Shown: in pieces, positions 1 to 7,151 of the stretch | Position numbering within the stretch: the stretch's first letter is position 1 | How the letters are laid out: each line of letters begins with the position of its first letter | Assembly: GCA_031403315.1 (NCBI GenBank) | Contig: JANNTD010000517.1 | Span: 1 to 18,821 of the forward strand | Reading direction: 5' to 3' | DNA from: DASYDU01 sp031403315 | GTDB lineage: Bacteria; Planctomycetota; Planctomycetia; Pirellulales; Lacipirellulaceae | Length of the DNA stretch: 18,821 nt | The notes under the pieces: model-generated | Seen by the model: only the letters and a program-made list of their open reading frames with translations | What the model was told of the DNA's origin: nothing | Databases searched by the model: none | Position numbers and translations under genes: made by a program

Positions 1-120
1 GATGCGAACTGGTTGCCGGCGCCGGACGGCCCCTTCTTGATGATCTTGCGGCTGTACCGGCCGGAGCAGTCGGTGCTCGACAACGATTGGGAAGCGCCGG
101 GGGTTGTGCGTGTGGAGTAG
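1..120 (+). CDS. DUF1254/DUF1214 domain protein, C-terminal end (partial)
   Basis: The window opens inside this gene; the last 39 codons and a TAG stop are visible in frame 1. The translated tail contains NWLPAPDGPF, then LRLYRPEQSVLD and a final W-x-x-P-x-V pattern. I recognise this as the characteristic end of the DUF1214 domain, which normally follows a DUF1254 domain in exported proteins of unknown function. The start, any signal peptide and the DUF1254 part lie outside the window. The gene converges on the EamA transporter, with only 31 bp between the two stop codons, and that gap is largely repeat sequence. The family call is fairly firm because the motif is distinctive; no biochemical role can be given. 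Confidence 0.8.
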   Translation, partial: DANWLPAPDGPFLMILRLYRPEQSVLDNDWEAPGVVRVE

Positions 121-130
121 AGTGAAAATT

Positions 131-196
131 CCCTCACCCGCTCACGACCAATCATCCTGCTCGGTGCCCGTCGCGGCGTCTCCCGGAGGGAGAGGC
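131..196. repeat. Direct repeat copy A, overlapping the 3' end of the EamA gene
   Basis: This ~66 bp stretch begins CCCTCACCCGCTCACGACCA and continues through CGGTGCCCGTCGCGGC to GAGAGGCG. It is nearly identical to 1209-1275 in the same orientation: the first 21 bases match exactly, a 10-base stretch differs, and the rest matches apart from a few substitutions and a one-base indel. The minus-strand EamA stop codon (152-154) lies inside it, so the repeat supplies the last ~14 residues of that protein. The type of element is unknown; no terminal inverted repeats or target-site duplications are evident. Confidence 0.75.
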
Positions 197-1177
197 GGGG
201 GCGATGTAGCGGATGGCGAGGCCGAGGAGGATCAGCGCGCCGCCGGCGAGGGTCCACCAGGCGGGGCGTTCGTTCCAGGCCAAAAACGTCCAGAGCGGGA
301 CGAGGATTGGCTCGATGAGGCCGATGCCGGTGGCTTCGTGGCCAGTGATCCGTTGCAGGCCGCGGGCGAAGAGGACGTACGGCAGGCCCATTTGCACGAT
401 GCCGAGTGCCACCAGGAGCGGCCATTGGATGCCGGTCGGGATCGGGGCAACTGGTGTCCCCAAGAAATCGGTTGCAAAGATGAATGGCGCGAGGAGCAAG
501 GCGGTGACGGTGTGGTTCACCGCGGCGAGCCAGGCGGGGTCGTGCATGCGCAGATGGCGGAGCGAGAGGACGACGCCGGCGTAGGCCAGGCCGGAGGCGA
601 GGCCCCAGGCGACTGCTTCGCGCGAGGCGCCGCGCGATTCGTAGTGGAGGATCACGGCGACGCCCGCGGCGGCGAAGGCCACGAGTAGCCAGTCGCGCCA
701 GACGGCGCGTTCTTTGAAGACCAGCACGCCGACGATCAGTACCCAGGCCGGCGCGGTGAACTGCAACCAGATGGCGTTGGCGGCGGTGCCTTTGGCCATC
801 GCGGTGAGATAGCCGTAGTTCATCGCGGCGAAGAGCAGCGTCATCGGCACGAGCTTCCAGGAATATTCGGGGCGGCGGACGAGCGGCCAGAGGACCAGCG
901 CGGCGAACAGCGCGCGCCAGAAGGCGAGCGATGCGCCCGACCAGCCGTGGAACCAGGGCGCTTTGACGAAGAAACCGCTGGTGCTCCAGAGGATGGCGGC
1001 GGCGAGGACGAGGAGGCGAGCGTGCCAGAAAGTCGGCGGGGAGTGGTGCTCACTGGAATCAGACGGTGCGCCTGCGGCTTCGACGAGGGCAGCGGGGAGT
1101 GATTCTGTTGGATCGATGGGGGCGGGGTTGTCGTCGTCCATGGGGAGATCATAGCGGGGGCGCATGGAATCGACCAT
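152..1177 (-). CDS. EamA/DMT-family transporter
   Basis: A predicted inner-membrane protein of 341 residues of the drug/metabolite transporter superfamily, which usually has ten transmembrane helices in two EamA halves. The first half spans about residues 52-178, with WSTSGFFVKAP, the SLAFWRALFAALVLWPL helix, and LQFTAPAWVLIVG followed by FKERAVWRDW. The second half spans about 188-325 and ends with GIGLIEPILVPLWTFLAWNE. The substrate cannot be predicted. The first ATG lacks a good ribosome site; an alternative start at Met13 (1139-1141) would shorten an acidic, Pro/Glu-rich and probably disordered 50-residue N-terminus. The last ~14 residues (SPSGRRRDGHRAG) are encoded by direct repeat copy A, so the original C-terminus may have been altered by repeat insertion. 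Both neighbours are on the plus strand, so it is probably transcribed alone. Confidence 0.88.
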   Translation of the reverse strand: MVDSMRPRYDLPMDDDNPAPIDPTESLPAALVEAAGAPSDSSEHHSPPTFWHARLLVLAAAILWSTSGFFVKAPWFHGWSGASLAFWRALFAALVLWPLVRRPEYSWKLVPMTLLFAAMNYGYLTAMAKGTAANAIWLQFTAPAWVLIVGVLVFKERAVWRDWLLVAFAAAGVAVILHYESRGASREAVAWGLASGLAYAGVVLSLRHLRMHDPAWLAAVNHTVTALLLAPFIFATDFLGTPVAPIPTGIQWPLLVALGIVQMGLPYVLFARGLQRITGHEATGIGLIEPILVPLWTFLAWNERPAWWTLAGGALILLGLAIRYIAPASPSGRRRDGHRAG

Positions 1178-1208
1178 CCGCTCGTCATAGGTTACGCGTT
1201 CGCTAAAG

Positions 1209-1275
1209 CCCTCACCCGCTCACGACCAACGCTGCGCGTCGGTGCCCGTCGCGGCCTTTCCCGATGGAGAGGCGT
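1209..1275. repeat. Direct repeat copy B, upstream of the porin gene
   Basis: Second copy of the element at 131-196, in the same orientation, about 1.08 kb away and just upstream of the EamA start. It shares CCCTCACCCGCTCACGACCA, then TCGGTGCCCGTCGCGGC and GGAGAGGCG, and the TGTAGCG just beyond is also shared. Unlike copy A it is wholly intergenic. The two copies bracket the EamA gene. Confidence 0.75.
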
Positions 1276-1350
1276 GTAGCGATTGGAGTTTGACGGGCGG
1301 AAGGGTGCAACCGGTGCGTCCGATTCGCCGGGGGGCCGCAAGGTTTTGCC

Positions 1351-1367
1351 AGGTAGTACCGCTACCT
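1351..1367. promoter_or_regulatory. Perfect inverted repeat upstream of the porin gene
   Basis: AGGTAG and CTACCT form perfect 6-base arms around the 5-base loop TACCG, 104 bp before the porin start codon. It could be an operator or an RNA hairpin in the leader. It is not followed by a T-run, so a terminator is unlikely. I found no convincing -35/-10 pair in 1178-1471; the rest of that 294 bp gap holds repeat copy B and otherwise unremarkable sequence. Confidence 0.35.
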
Positions 1368-1471
1368 TCTCGTGCGCGGCGATTTAGCTATCAGTGCAAT
1401 CGGTCGATAGCGCTCAAGGCCCATTGCCGGCGTGGACGGATCCCTCCCGACGTTTACACGGACGTGTTTCG

Positions 1472-2935
1472 ATGACGACTATCTCTTGCTCCCATGCGGC
1501 GGTTTGCCGATCGCTGGGGTTCTTGCTGCTGACGGTTTGTTGTGCGCCCGCGGCAGTTTTTATCCCAAACGCCGCCCGCGCCGACGACGATGAGTGGCGC
1601 GGCGACATTCAATATCTTACCTGGGACGTGCGCGCGGACGAAGCCGAGGCTGCCGCGGCGGCCAACTCGGATGGCGAAGTGTATCTGCAGCCGTCGGACG
1701 AGAAATGCGACTGCAATGCGTGCGATTCGTGCGGCTACGGCGGCTGCGACTACTGCGAAGCCGGCATGGTGAGCGGTTGGCAGAGCCGGATGATGTGCCT
1801 GTGCAAGCAAATGGAGGCATCGGGCATCAATTACGACTTTGCGGCGACGCAGTTTTATCAGGGCGTCACCAGCGGCGGAATCGACGAAGGCTTCGAATAC
1901 GGCGGCAAGATTGACCAGTTCGTGACGCTCGACAGCGGCAAGCTCGGACTGTGGCAAGGCATGACGATGACGATGCACGCCGAGACGCGGTTCGGCCGGG
2001 ATGTGAACTTCAACGCGGTTGGCCTGGCGCCGGTGAACGTGGCAATGCTCTATCCAAAGTTCAATGAACACGACACCGCGATCACCGGGTTGTCGTTCGC
2101 CCAGGCGCTCGATGAAGAAGTGCTGATGACGTTTGGCAAGTTCAACGCGCTGGACTTGTTCTACATGCTCTATCCGCAGACGGGTCGGGGCGTGAGCGGG
2201 TTCATGAACGCTTCGATGGTGGTCCCGCTCTCGGTGGCCCGCGTAGTGCCGCTGTCGTTCATGGGGGCGGGCGCGCTCAAGCTGCACGGCAAGCAGGTGC
2301 AGGGTGGCGTGTTGGTGTATGATCCGCACAATATTCCCACGACGAGCGGATTCGACGAGCTGGGAGATAACGGGGCGAATATCTTTGGCTTCTGGCGGTT
2401 CTTCACGGAGCTGGGCGGCCTGCCAGGGTCGCACTTGTTCGGTTTCTCGGGCGCGACGGGCGAGTTTGCAGCGCTTGATCCAGAGGGATTTGTCATTGTG
2501 CCGGGCCAGGGAATCGTCGCGCCGCGGCAGAACGGTTCGTGGGCGGCGATCTATATTCTCGAACAGCGTCTGTGGGCCGATTGTTGCAACCCGGCGCGGA
2601 ACATCGGGCTGTTGAGTCAATGGTCCATTGCGGATGAACACACGAGCCCGTTTCAATGGACCGGAAACGTGGCGATCCAGGGGACGGGCCTCGTGGCCGG
2701 GCGGCCGCAGGATTCGGCGGGAGTGGGTTACTTTTACACGGGCCTGAGCAACGAGTTTCAGAGTCTATTGAACCCGGTGCTCGATTTGCACGATTTGCAC
2801 GGCGTCGAACTCTATTACAACGCGGCGCTGGCGAAGTGTTTTGCGCTGACGGCCGACCTGCAGGTGATCGAGCCGGCTGAAACGGCGCTCGACACGGCGG
2901 TGGTGTTTGGCTTGCGCGGCACGATTGCGCTTTAG
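1472..2935 (+). CDS. OprB-like carbohydrate porin
   Basis: A predicted outer-membrane beta-barrel porin of 487 residues, near the usual OprB size. The ATG at 1472 is chosen because it gives a clean signal peptide: a short polar start, the hydrophobic core SLGFLLLTVCCAPAAVF and a cleavage site near NAARA-DDD (about residue 37). The mature protein shows OprB features: YDFAATQFYQGVTSGG near residue 120, a GKFNALDLFY strand, FYTGLSNEFQ, a GVELYYNAAL segment, an LTADLQVIEPA strand and the terminal VVFGLRG strand. OprB proteins pass sugars and other small solutes; the solute here is unknown. The N-terminal region carries an unusual cysteine cluster (C79, C81, C84, C87, C92, C95, C109, C111). There is no clear ribosome site. 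Its stop codon is only 7 bp from that of the convergent gene. An in-frame upstream start near 1394 would put residues ahead of the signal peptide and is less likely. Confidence 0.82.
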   Translation: MTTISCSHAAVCRSLGFLLLTVCCAPAAVFIPNAARADDDEWRGDIQYLTWDVRADEAEAAAAANSDGEVYLQPSDEKCDCNACDSCGYGGCDYCEAGMVSGWQSRMMCLCKQMEASGINYDFAATQFYQGVTSGGIDEGFEYGGKIDQFVTLDSGKLGLWQGMTMTMHAETRFGRDVNFNAVGLAPVNVAMLYPKFNEHDTAITGLSFAQALDEEVLMTFGKFNALDLFYMLYPQTGRGVSGFMNASMVVPLSVARVVPLSFMGAGALKLHGKQVQGGVLVYDPHNIPTTSGFDELGDNGANIFGFWRFFTELGGLPGSHLFGFSGATGEFAALDPEGFVIVPGQGIVAPRQNGSWAAIYILEQRLWADCCNPARNIGLLSQWSIADEHTSPFQWTGNVAIQGTGLVAGRPQDSAGVGYFYTGLSNEFQSLLNPVLDLHDLHGVELYYNAALAKCFALTADLQVIEPAETALDTAVVFGLRGTIAL

Positions 2936-2942
2936 AAATGTC

Positions 2943-4319
2943 TCACGCACCCGCGGCCGCTTGGGCTCTCGGATCGGTGCGGAGGATGATCTGGCTGATG
3001 CCGGTCTGGTTGAAGCCTTTGTAGCCCTCGTTGCGTTCGAGGATTTCGAGGTGCGAGCCGATCGCGCCGCGCGCGGCGAATTGCTCGGCTTGCTTCTCGG
3101 TGATGTAGCCGGCCGCGAGTGCGGTGGTGAGCCGCTGCGGTTCGACCGGCCAGAATTCGCCCTGCGTGAACGATTGGCGGAGGAACGGGAAGTTGGTGAA
3201 AGGGTCCATCGACTTGACGCCCTCGCGGGCGAGCTGCTCGCGGGCGCCCTCGAAATCGAACTGGGCTTCGAGGTGGTGCATGCCGGCTTGGAGCACCGCT
3301 TCGCCGTGGAGCGCGCACCACAGGCCGACGGTGCCGAGGTGGTCGCGCGGTGGGAGCGGGCCGTGAGCGAAGTCGCCAGCTACTTCTTCGGGCGAGAGGT
3401 CGACGTCGGCGAAGACCATCACCTGGCAGGCCGGTTGCTCGAGCACTTGGGCACCCCAACCGGCTTCGATGCCGGCGTAGAAGCGCTCGCGGCAGTTGAC
3501 GCCGAGCGCTTCCATCAATTCGATGAGCCGGTGGAAATTCTCGCGGCTGCTGCGGTAGGTGTGGTGATCGTGGTTGCCCCAGCCGAGGCCGAGCGTGTCT
3601 TGTCGAGCGCGTTGCATGCGGCCGGCGCGGTTGCGGCCCATCCAGTAGTCGCGTTCGGCACGGAAGAAGATTTCGCAGGCGCGGTCGACGCCGAGGTCGG
3701 CCTTGGCGGCGGCAGCTAGTTTCATCGCGTGATCGAAGCCGTCGGCCTCGCGGTCGAAGAGTCGACGGCGGCAGCGGAAGGCCTCCTCGTGATGCAATAC
3801 GGCGGCGACTTCGTCGGCCGAGAGGTCGCGCGGGGCGAAGCCGCGGTAGCCATGTCGTTCGACGACCCAGAGCTCTGTGTCGCCGTCGCGGGCGATGCGA
3901 GCAGAGCGAAAGTGCGACCATGGTTTGCCGTGGACGGGTGTGTCTTTGAGGCCGTTGGCGGTGAGGAAGTCCAGCACGGATTCGACTTTCATGCCGAGGC
4001 CGAAGCTCGTGCCATCGAGCCGCAGCGTGGGGAACATGCCGCCCGCGTGCTCGGCGACGGGGATGCCGTCGATGCTGTTGAAGGTGAAGCCAGCATCGGC
4101 GAGGGCAGCGCGGTCCACTTCGTCGCCGCGGAGGGCGATGTGGTCGACCCAATCGGTGAGGCGAGTCCCGGTTTCGCGCAGAAGTTTCTCTTTCATTCGC
4201 AGCGCGGCGGGCGAACGCGCGCAGAAGTTGTCGACCAATTGCTGCACGATCGCGGCCGCGGTGGGCTGGCATTCCCAGTGAAATGCTGTGTCCGGCGCTG
4301 TTTTCGTCTTGGTAGTCAT
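2943..4319 (-). CDS. DUF1338/HglS-like VOC-fold protein, candidate 2-oxoadipate dioxygenase/decarboxylase
   Basis: A probable cytoplasmic non-haem iron enzyme of 458 residues. HglS (YdcJ/DUF1338 family) converts 2-oxoadipate to D-2-hydroxyglutarate with oxygen and loss of CO2. Visible here are WVDHIALRG (H60 and R64, matching the family's H-x-x-x-R signature), GNHDHHTYR at 248-256 with clustered histidines, and LRQSFTQGEFW at 380-390, whose E388 may correspond to the family's third metal ligand. These assignments come from memory of family motifs. The gene is divergent from a lysine-dehydrogenase-like/ALDH7 pair, and that context strongly suggests lysine or 2-aminoadipate breakdown. The central region (RFYAGIEAGWGAQVLEQP, VMVFADVDLSPEE) does not resemble E. 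coli YdcJ closely, so this could be a distinct subfamily with another oxoacid substrate. The start is the ATG at 4317-4319. I am fairly sure of the gene, moderately of the family and less of the substrate. Confidence 0.6.
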   Translation of the reverse strand: MTTKTKTAPDTAFHWECQPTAAAIVQQLVDNFCARSPAALRMKEKLLRETGTRLTDWVDHIALRGDEVDRAALADAGFTFNSIDGIPVAEHAGGMFPTLRLDGTSFGLGMKVESVLDFLTANGLKDTPVHGKPWSHFRSARIARDGDTELWVVERHGYRGFAPRDLSADEVAAVLHHEEAFRCRRRLFDREADGFDHAMKLAAAAKADLGVDRACEIFFRAERDYWMGRNRAGRMQRARQDTLGLGWGNHDHHTYRSSRENFHRLIELMEALGVNCRERFYAGIEAGWGAQVLEQPACQVMVFADVDLSPEEVAGDFAHGPLPPRDHLGTVGLWCALHGEAVLQAGMHHLEAQFDFEGAREQLAREGVKSMDPFTNFPFLRQSFTQGEFWPVEPQRLTTALAAGYITEKQAEQFAARGAIGSHLEILERNEGYKGFNQTGISQIILRTDPRAQAAAGA

Positions 4320-4448
4320 GGTGACCTATAATTGTAGTCGGGCCATTTCGGTTCGGCTTGCGGCCTAATTCCCCTTACTACTATTCTACGATTTGTATTT
4401 CGGCAAGGCGTCTTCCAGCGCAGTTTTGCGGTCGAAAAGCGAGAAAGT
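4320..4448. promoter_or_regulatory. Divergent control region of the lysine-catabolism genes
   Basis: This 129 bp gap separates the two start codons and must hold promoters for both directions. It is clearly more AT-rich than its surroundings. TATAAT reads on the plus strand at 4327-4332, and TACAAT on the minus strand at 4331-4336, but neither has a convincing -35 box at the right distance. A weak plus-strand pair, TTGCGG (4358) and TATTCT (4382) with an 18 bp spacer, is also possible. Shared regulation of both transcripts is plausible but not shown. Confidence 0.35.
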
Positions 4449-5582
4449 ATGCGTCAAATCCTGCTCCTGGGCAGCGGCATCATCGGCCGCATGATTGCGA
4501 ATTTCCTGGTCGGCTCGGGCGACTACCGCTTGCGGGTCGCCGACGCCGATGCGGAGTCGCTTGCGCGGTTGAAACAGCACGTCGACGTGGAAACGGTCGT
4601 GCTCGACGCGGCAAATTCCGCGCAGCTCGACGCCGCGATGCAGGGTTGCGATGCGGTGATCTCGGCGCTGAGTTTTCACTTCAACGTCGGCGTGGCGCAG
4701 GCGGCGGGGCGGGCGGGGATCAGTTATTTCGATCTCACGGAGGACGTCGAGACGTCGCGGCGGGTCCGCGAGATTGCCAAGTCGGCCAAGCCCGGGCAGA
4801 TTTTCATGCCACAATGTGGACTCGCGCCGGGGTTCATCTCGATCGTTGCCCATCATTTGACCAAGTCGTTCGACAAGGTCGATACGGTGTTCATGCGGGT
4901 GGGGGCGCTGCCGCTGTTCCCGTCGAACGCGCTGAAATACAACCTCACCTGGTCAACCGACGGGCTGATCAACGAATACTGCAATCCGTGCGAGGCGATT
5001 TACGACGGGCGGCGGCTGGATGTGCTGCCGCTCGAAGGCCTCGAAGAGTTTTCGCTCGACGGCGTGCGGTACGAGGCGTTTAACACATCCGGCGGGCTGG
5101 GCACGCTGTGCGAGACGTTGGAGGGCCGAGTGCGGCAGCTCAACTATAAGACGGTCCGCTACATGGGCCATCGCCATTTGATGGACGTGCTCGTGAACGA
5201 GCTACGGCTCCGCGATCGGCGCGAACTTTTGAAGGACATTCTTGAGCATTCGGTGCCAGTCACGTTTCAAGACGTGGTGGTTACATTTTGCACGGTCGCC
5301 GGGCAGCGCGGCGGGCAACTCGTGCAGATCAGCGACGCGCGAAAGACGTATCATCAGACGATCGACGGAGAGAATTGGAGCGCGATTCAGGTGACGACGG
5401 CGGCCGGGATCTGCACGGTGGTTGATCTGCACTTCGCCAGACGACTGCCGAAGAGCGGCTTCGTGCGTCAGGAAGAGGTCGATCTCGACACTTTTCTGGC
5501 GAACCGTTTTGGGCGGTACTACGAGCACGCGGGGCCGACGCTCAAACCGCATTGCGAGAGTCGAGTCAGCGTTGAGCCGTGA
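4449..5582 (+). CDS. Saccharopine dehydrogenase-family oxidoreductase, probably L-lysine 6-dehydrogenase-like
   Basis: A cytoplasmic NAD(P)-dependent dehydrogenase of 377 residues. The N-terminal Rossmann fold has G8-S-G10-I-I-G13 after LLLGSG and an acidic residue at D32 suited to NAD. CGLAPG (123-128) is typical of saccharopine dehydrogenase/lysine 6-dehydrogenase proteins, and the second domain carries AFNTSGGLGTL and LNYKTVRYMGH. From memory these match L-lysine 6-dehydrogenase, which oxidises lysine to 2-aminoadipate 6-semialdehyde directly, and the length fits it (about 370-385) better than yeast-type saccharopine dehydrogenase (about 450). No lysine-ketoglutarate reductase is present nearby, which the saccharopine route would require. 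The next gene, 10 bp downstream, encodes the semialdehyde dehydrogenase, so the two should form one transcript. The ATG at 4449 is preceded by a weak purine-rich GCGAGAAAG. The family is secure; the choice between lysine and saccharopine as substrate is an inference. Confidence 0.8.
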   Translation: MRQILLLGSGIIGRMIANFLVGSGDYRLRVADADAESLARLKQHVDVETVVLDAANSAQLDAAMQGCDAVISALSFHFNVGVAQAAGRAGISYFDLTEDVETSRRVREIAKSAKPGQIFMPQCGLAPGFISIVAHHLTKSFDKVDTVFMRVGALPLFPSNALKYNLTWSTDGLINEYCNPCEAIYDGRRLDVLPLEGLEEFSLDGVRYEAFNTSGGLGTLCETLEGRVRQLNYKTVRYMGHRHLMDVLVNELRLRDRRELLKDILEHSVPVTFQDVVVTFCTVAGQRGGQLVQISDARKTYHQTIDGENWSAIQVTTAAGICTVVDLHFARRLPKSGFVRQEEVDLDTFLANRFGRYYEHAGPTLKPHCESRVSVEP

Positions 5583-5585
5583 GGA
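5580..5585 (+). promoter_or_regulatory. Ribosome binding site overlapping a stop codon
   Basis: TGAGGA combines the TGA stop of the upstream dehydrogenase with a GAGG Shine-Dalgarno core, 8 nt before the ATG at 5593. It supports that start for the aldehyde dehydrogenase over longer versions that run back into the upstream gene, and it fits translational coupling. Confidence 0.55.
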
Positions 5586-5592
5586 TCTTGCC

Positions 5593-7140
5593 ATGCTCCC
5601 CAAACTTCGTGACGCACTCGAGCGATTGGGTGTAAGCGCTAAGCCGCAAGCGGTGGCGGGTGGTGGTGTGTGGCAAGCGGGACGCGGGGCTGCACTCGAC
5701 GTCCGTTCGCCGATTGATGGCTCGCGGCTGGCATCGTTTCCGCAGGCAACGCCCGAGCAGTTGGCGACAGTTGTCGGCCAGGCACACGAGGCGTTTTTGA
5801 TTTGGCGGACCGTGCCCGCGCCGCAGCGTGGCCAGTTGGTGCGCCACTTTGGCGAGTTGCTGCGCGAGCACAAAGTGGACCTGGCTGCGGTAGTTGCCTG
5901 GGAAGCGGGCAAGATTTCGCAGGAAGCGGTCGGGGAAGTGCAAGAGATGATCGACATCTGCGACTTCGCGGTGGGGTTGAGCCGGCAACTCTACGGCAAG
6001 ACGATCGCCACCGAACGGCCGCAGCATCGGATGATGGAACAGTGGCATCCGCTGGGGGCGATTGGCGTCATTTCCGCGTTTAATTTTCCGGTGGCCGTGT
6101 GGGCGTGGAACGCGATGCTCGCACTCGTGTGCGGCGACACGGTGGTCTGGAAGCCGTCGGAGAAAACGCCACTCTCGGCGATCGCGTGTCAGTCACTCGT
6201 GGATCGGGCCGTGCAGGAGCTCGACTTCGTGCCGGCGGGCGCGAGCAACCTGGTGATCGGCGGCGCGGACGTGGGGCATGCATTGGCCGCCGACGCCCGG
6301 CTGCCGCTCATCTCGGCGACAGGCAGCGTGCCGATGGGGCGGGCGGTGGCTCAAAGTATTGCTGCCCGGTTGGGACGGTCGTTGTTGGAACTTGGTGGCA
6401 ACAACGGCATGATCGTCACGCCGTCGGCCGACCTCAATCTGGCCGAACGGGCGATCGTGTTCGCTGCCGTCGGCACCTGCGGCCAGCGATGCACGTCGCT
6501 CCGACGGTTGATCGTGCATGAGTCAGTCGCCGACTCGCTCGTGGCGCGGCTCACGACAATCTACAAAACGTTGCCGATCGGCAATCCGCTCGACGGAGGT
6601 GTGCTCGTCGGTCCGCTGGTCGACGCCCGGGCTGCCGACGCGATGGACAAGTCGCTCGCCGCGGCGAAGGAGCAGGGCGGCCGCGTCGTGACGGGTGGCG
6701 GCCGCGTAACGGAGGGGGTGCCGAAGGGCGGTCACTACGTTCGTCCTGCGATTGTCGAAATTGGTTCCGACGCCGCGATCGTCAAGCACGAGACCTTTGC
6801 CCCAATCCTGTATATGCTCCGTTACCGCACGCTCGACGAAGCGATCAGCATCCACAACGACGTGCCGCAGGGTCTATCGTCGGCGATCTTCACCGGCGAC
6901 GTCCGCGAAGCGGAACTCTTCTGCTCGGCCACCGGCAGCGACTGCGGCATCGCCAACGTAAACATCGGCACGAGCGGCGCGGAGATCGGCGGCGCATTCG
7001 GGGGCGAAAAGGAAACCGGCGGCGGCCGCGAGTCCGGCTCCGACTCCTGGCAAAACTACATGCGCCGCACGACGAACACGATCAACTATTCCGACCAATT
7101 GCCGCTGGCCCAGGGCATTCGGTTCGAAACGCCTTCGTGA
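5593..7140 (+). CDS. ALDH7-type L-2-aminoadipate semialdehyde dehydrogenase
   Basis: A cytoplasmic NAD-dependent aldehyde dehydrogenase of 515 residues, the usual size of the ALDH7/antiquitin family. It oxidises 2-aminoadipate 6-semialdehyde (in equilibrium with piperideine-6-carboxylate) to 2-aminoadipate. The active site is complete: SAFNFPVAVWAWN with N164, LLELGGNNG with general base E266, and GTCGQRCTSLRR with catalytic C300. The family-specific stretch AEIGGAFGGEK followed by TGGGRESGSD (about 463-484) separates ALDH7 from other aldehyde dehydrogenases. The frame is open further upstream, but only the ATG at 5593 has a good ribosome site and gives the normal length. It follows the lysine/saccharopine dehydrogenase by 10 bp, which should supply its substrate. 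The family is very secure; use in lysine catabolism rather than detoxification of other aldehydes is inferred from context. Confidence 0.92.
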   Translation: MLPKLRDALERLGVSAKPQAVAGGGVWQAGRGAALDVRSPIDGSRLASFPQATPEQLATVVGQAHEAFLIWRTVPAPQRGQLVRHFGELLREHKVDLAAVVAWEAGKISQEAVGEVQEMIDICDFAVGLSRQLYGKTIATERPQHRMMEQWHPLGAIGVISAFNFPVAVWAWNAMLALVCGDTVVWKPSEKTPLSAIACQSLVDRAVQELDFVPAGASNLVIGGADVGHALAADARLPLISATGSVPMGRAVAQSIAARLGRSLLELGGNNGMIVTPSADLNLAERAIVFAAVGTCGQRCTSLRRLIVHESVADSLVARLTTIYKTLPIGNPLDGGVLVGPLVDARAADAMDKSLAAAKEQGGRVVTGGGRVTEGVPKGGHYVRPAIVEIGSDAAIVKHETFAPILYMLRYRTLDEAISIHNDVPQGLSSAIFTGDVREAELFCSATGSDCGIANVNIGTSGAEIGGAFGGEKETGGGRESGSDSWQNYMRRTTNTINYSDQLPLAQGIRFETPS

Positions 7141-7151
7141 GTGAGTCTAAA

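Noticed and set aside
131..1275. The two direct repeats considered as ends of an insertion sequence
   Set aside because: No transposase lies between them, they are direct and not inverted, and no target-site duplication is visible. I therefore list them only as repeats.
1290..1318. TTGACG at 1290-1295 as a porin promoter
   Set aside because: No acceptable -10 box follows at 16-18 bp; the hexamer at the expected place is GGTGCG.
1454..2656. A 400-codon open frame on the minus strand, opposite the porin gene
   Set aside because: It has no recognisable domain and is rich in Arg and His. It lies wholly opposite a well-supported porin, as expected for antisense frames in GC-rich DNA.
2932..4272. 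A 446-codon minus-strand frame overlapping the DUF1338-like gene
   Set aside because: It lies in a shifted frame of the same strand with extreme Arg/Pro content. The overlapping frame has coherent motifs and clear family features.
4358..5083. A 241-codon plus-strand frame overlapping the lysine dehydrogenase-like gene
   Set aside because: It is a shifted frame with Arg/Gly-rich sequence, while the overlapping frame has a full Rossmann motif and family signatures.
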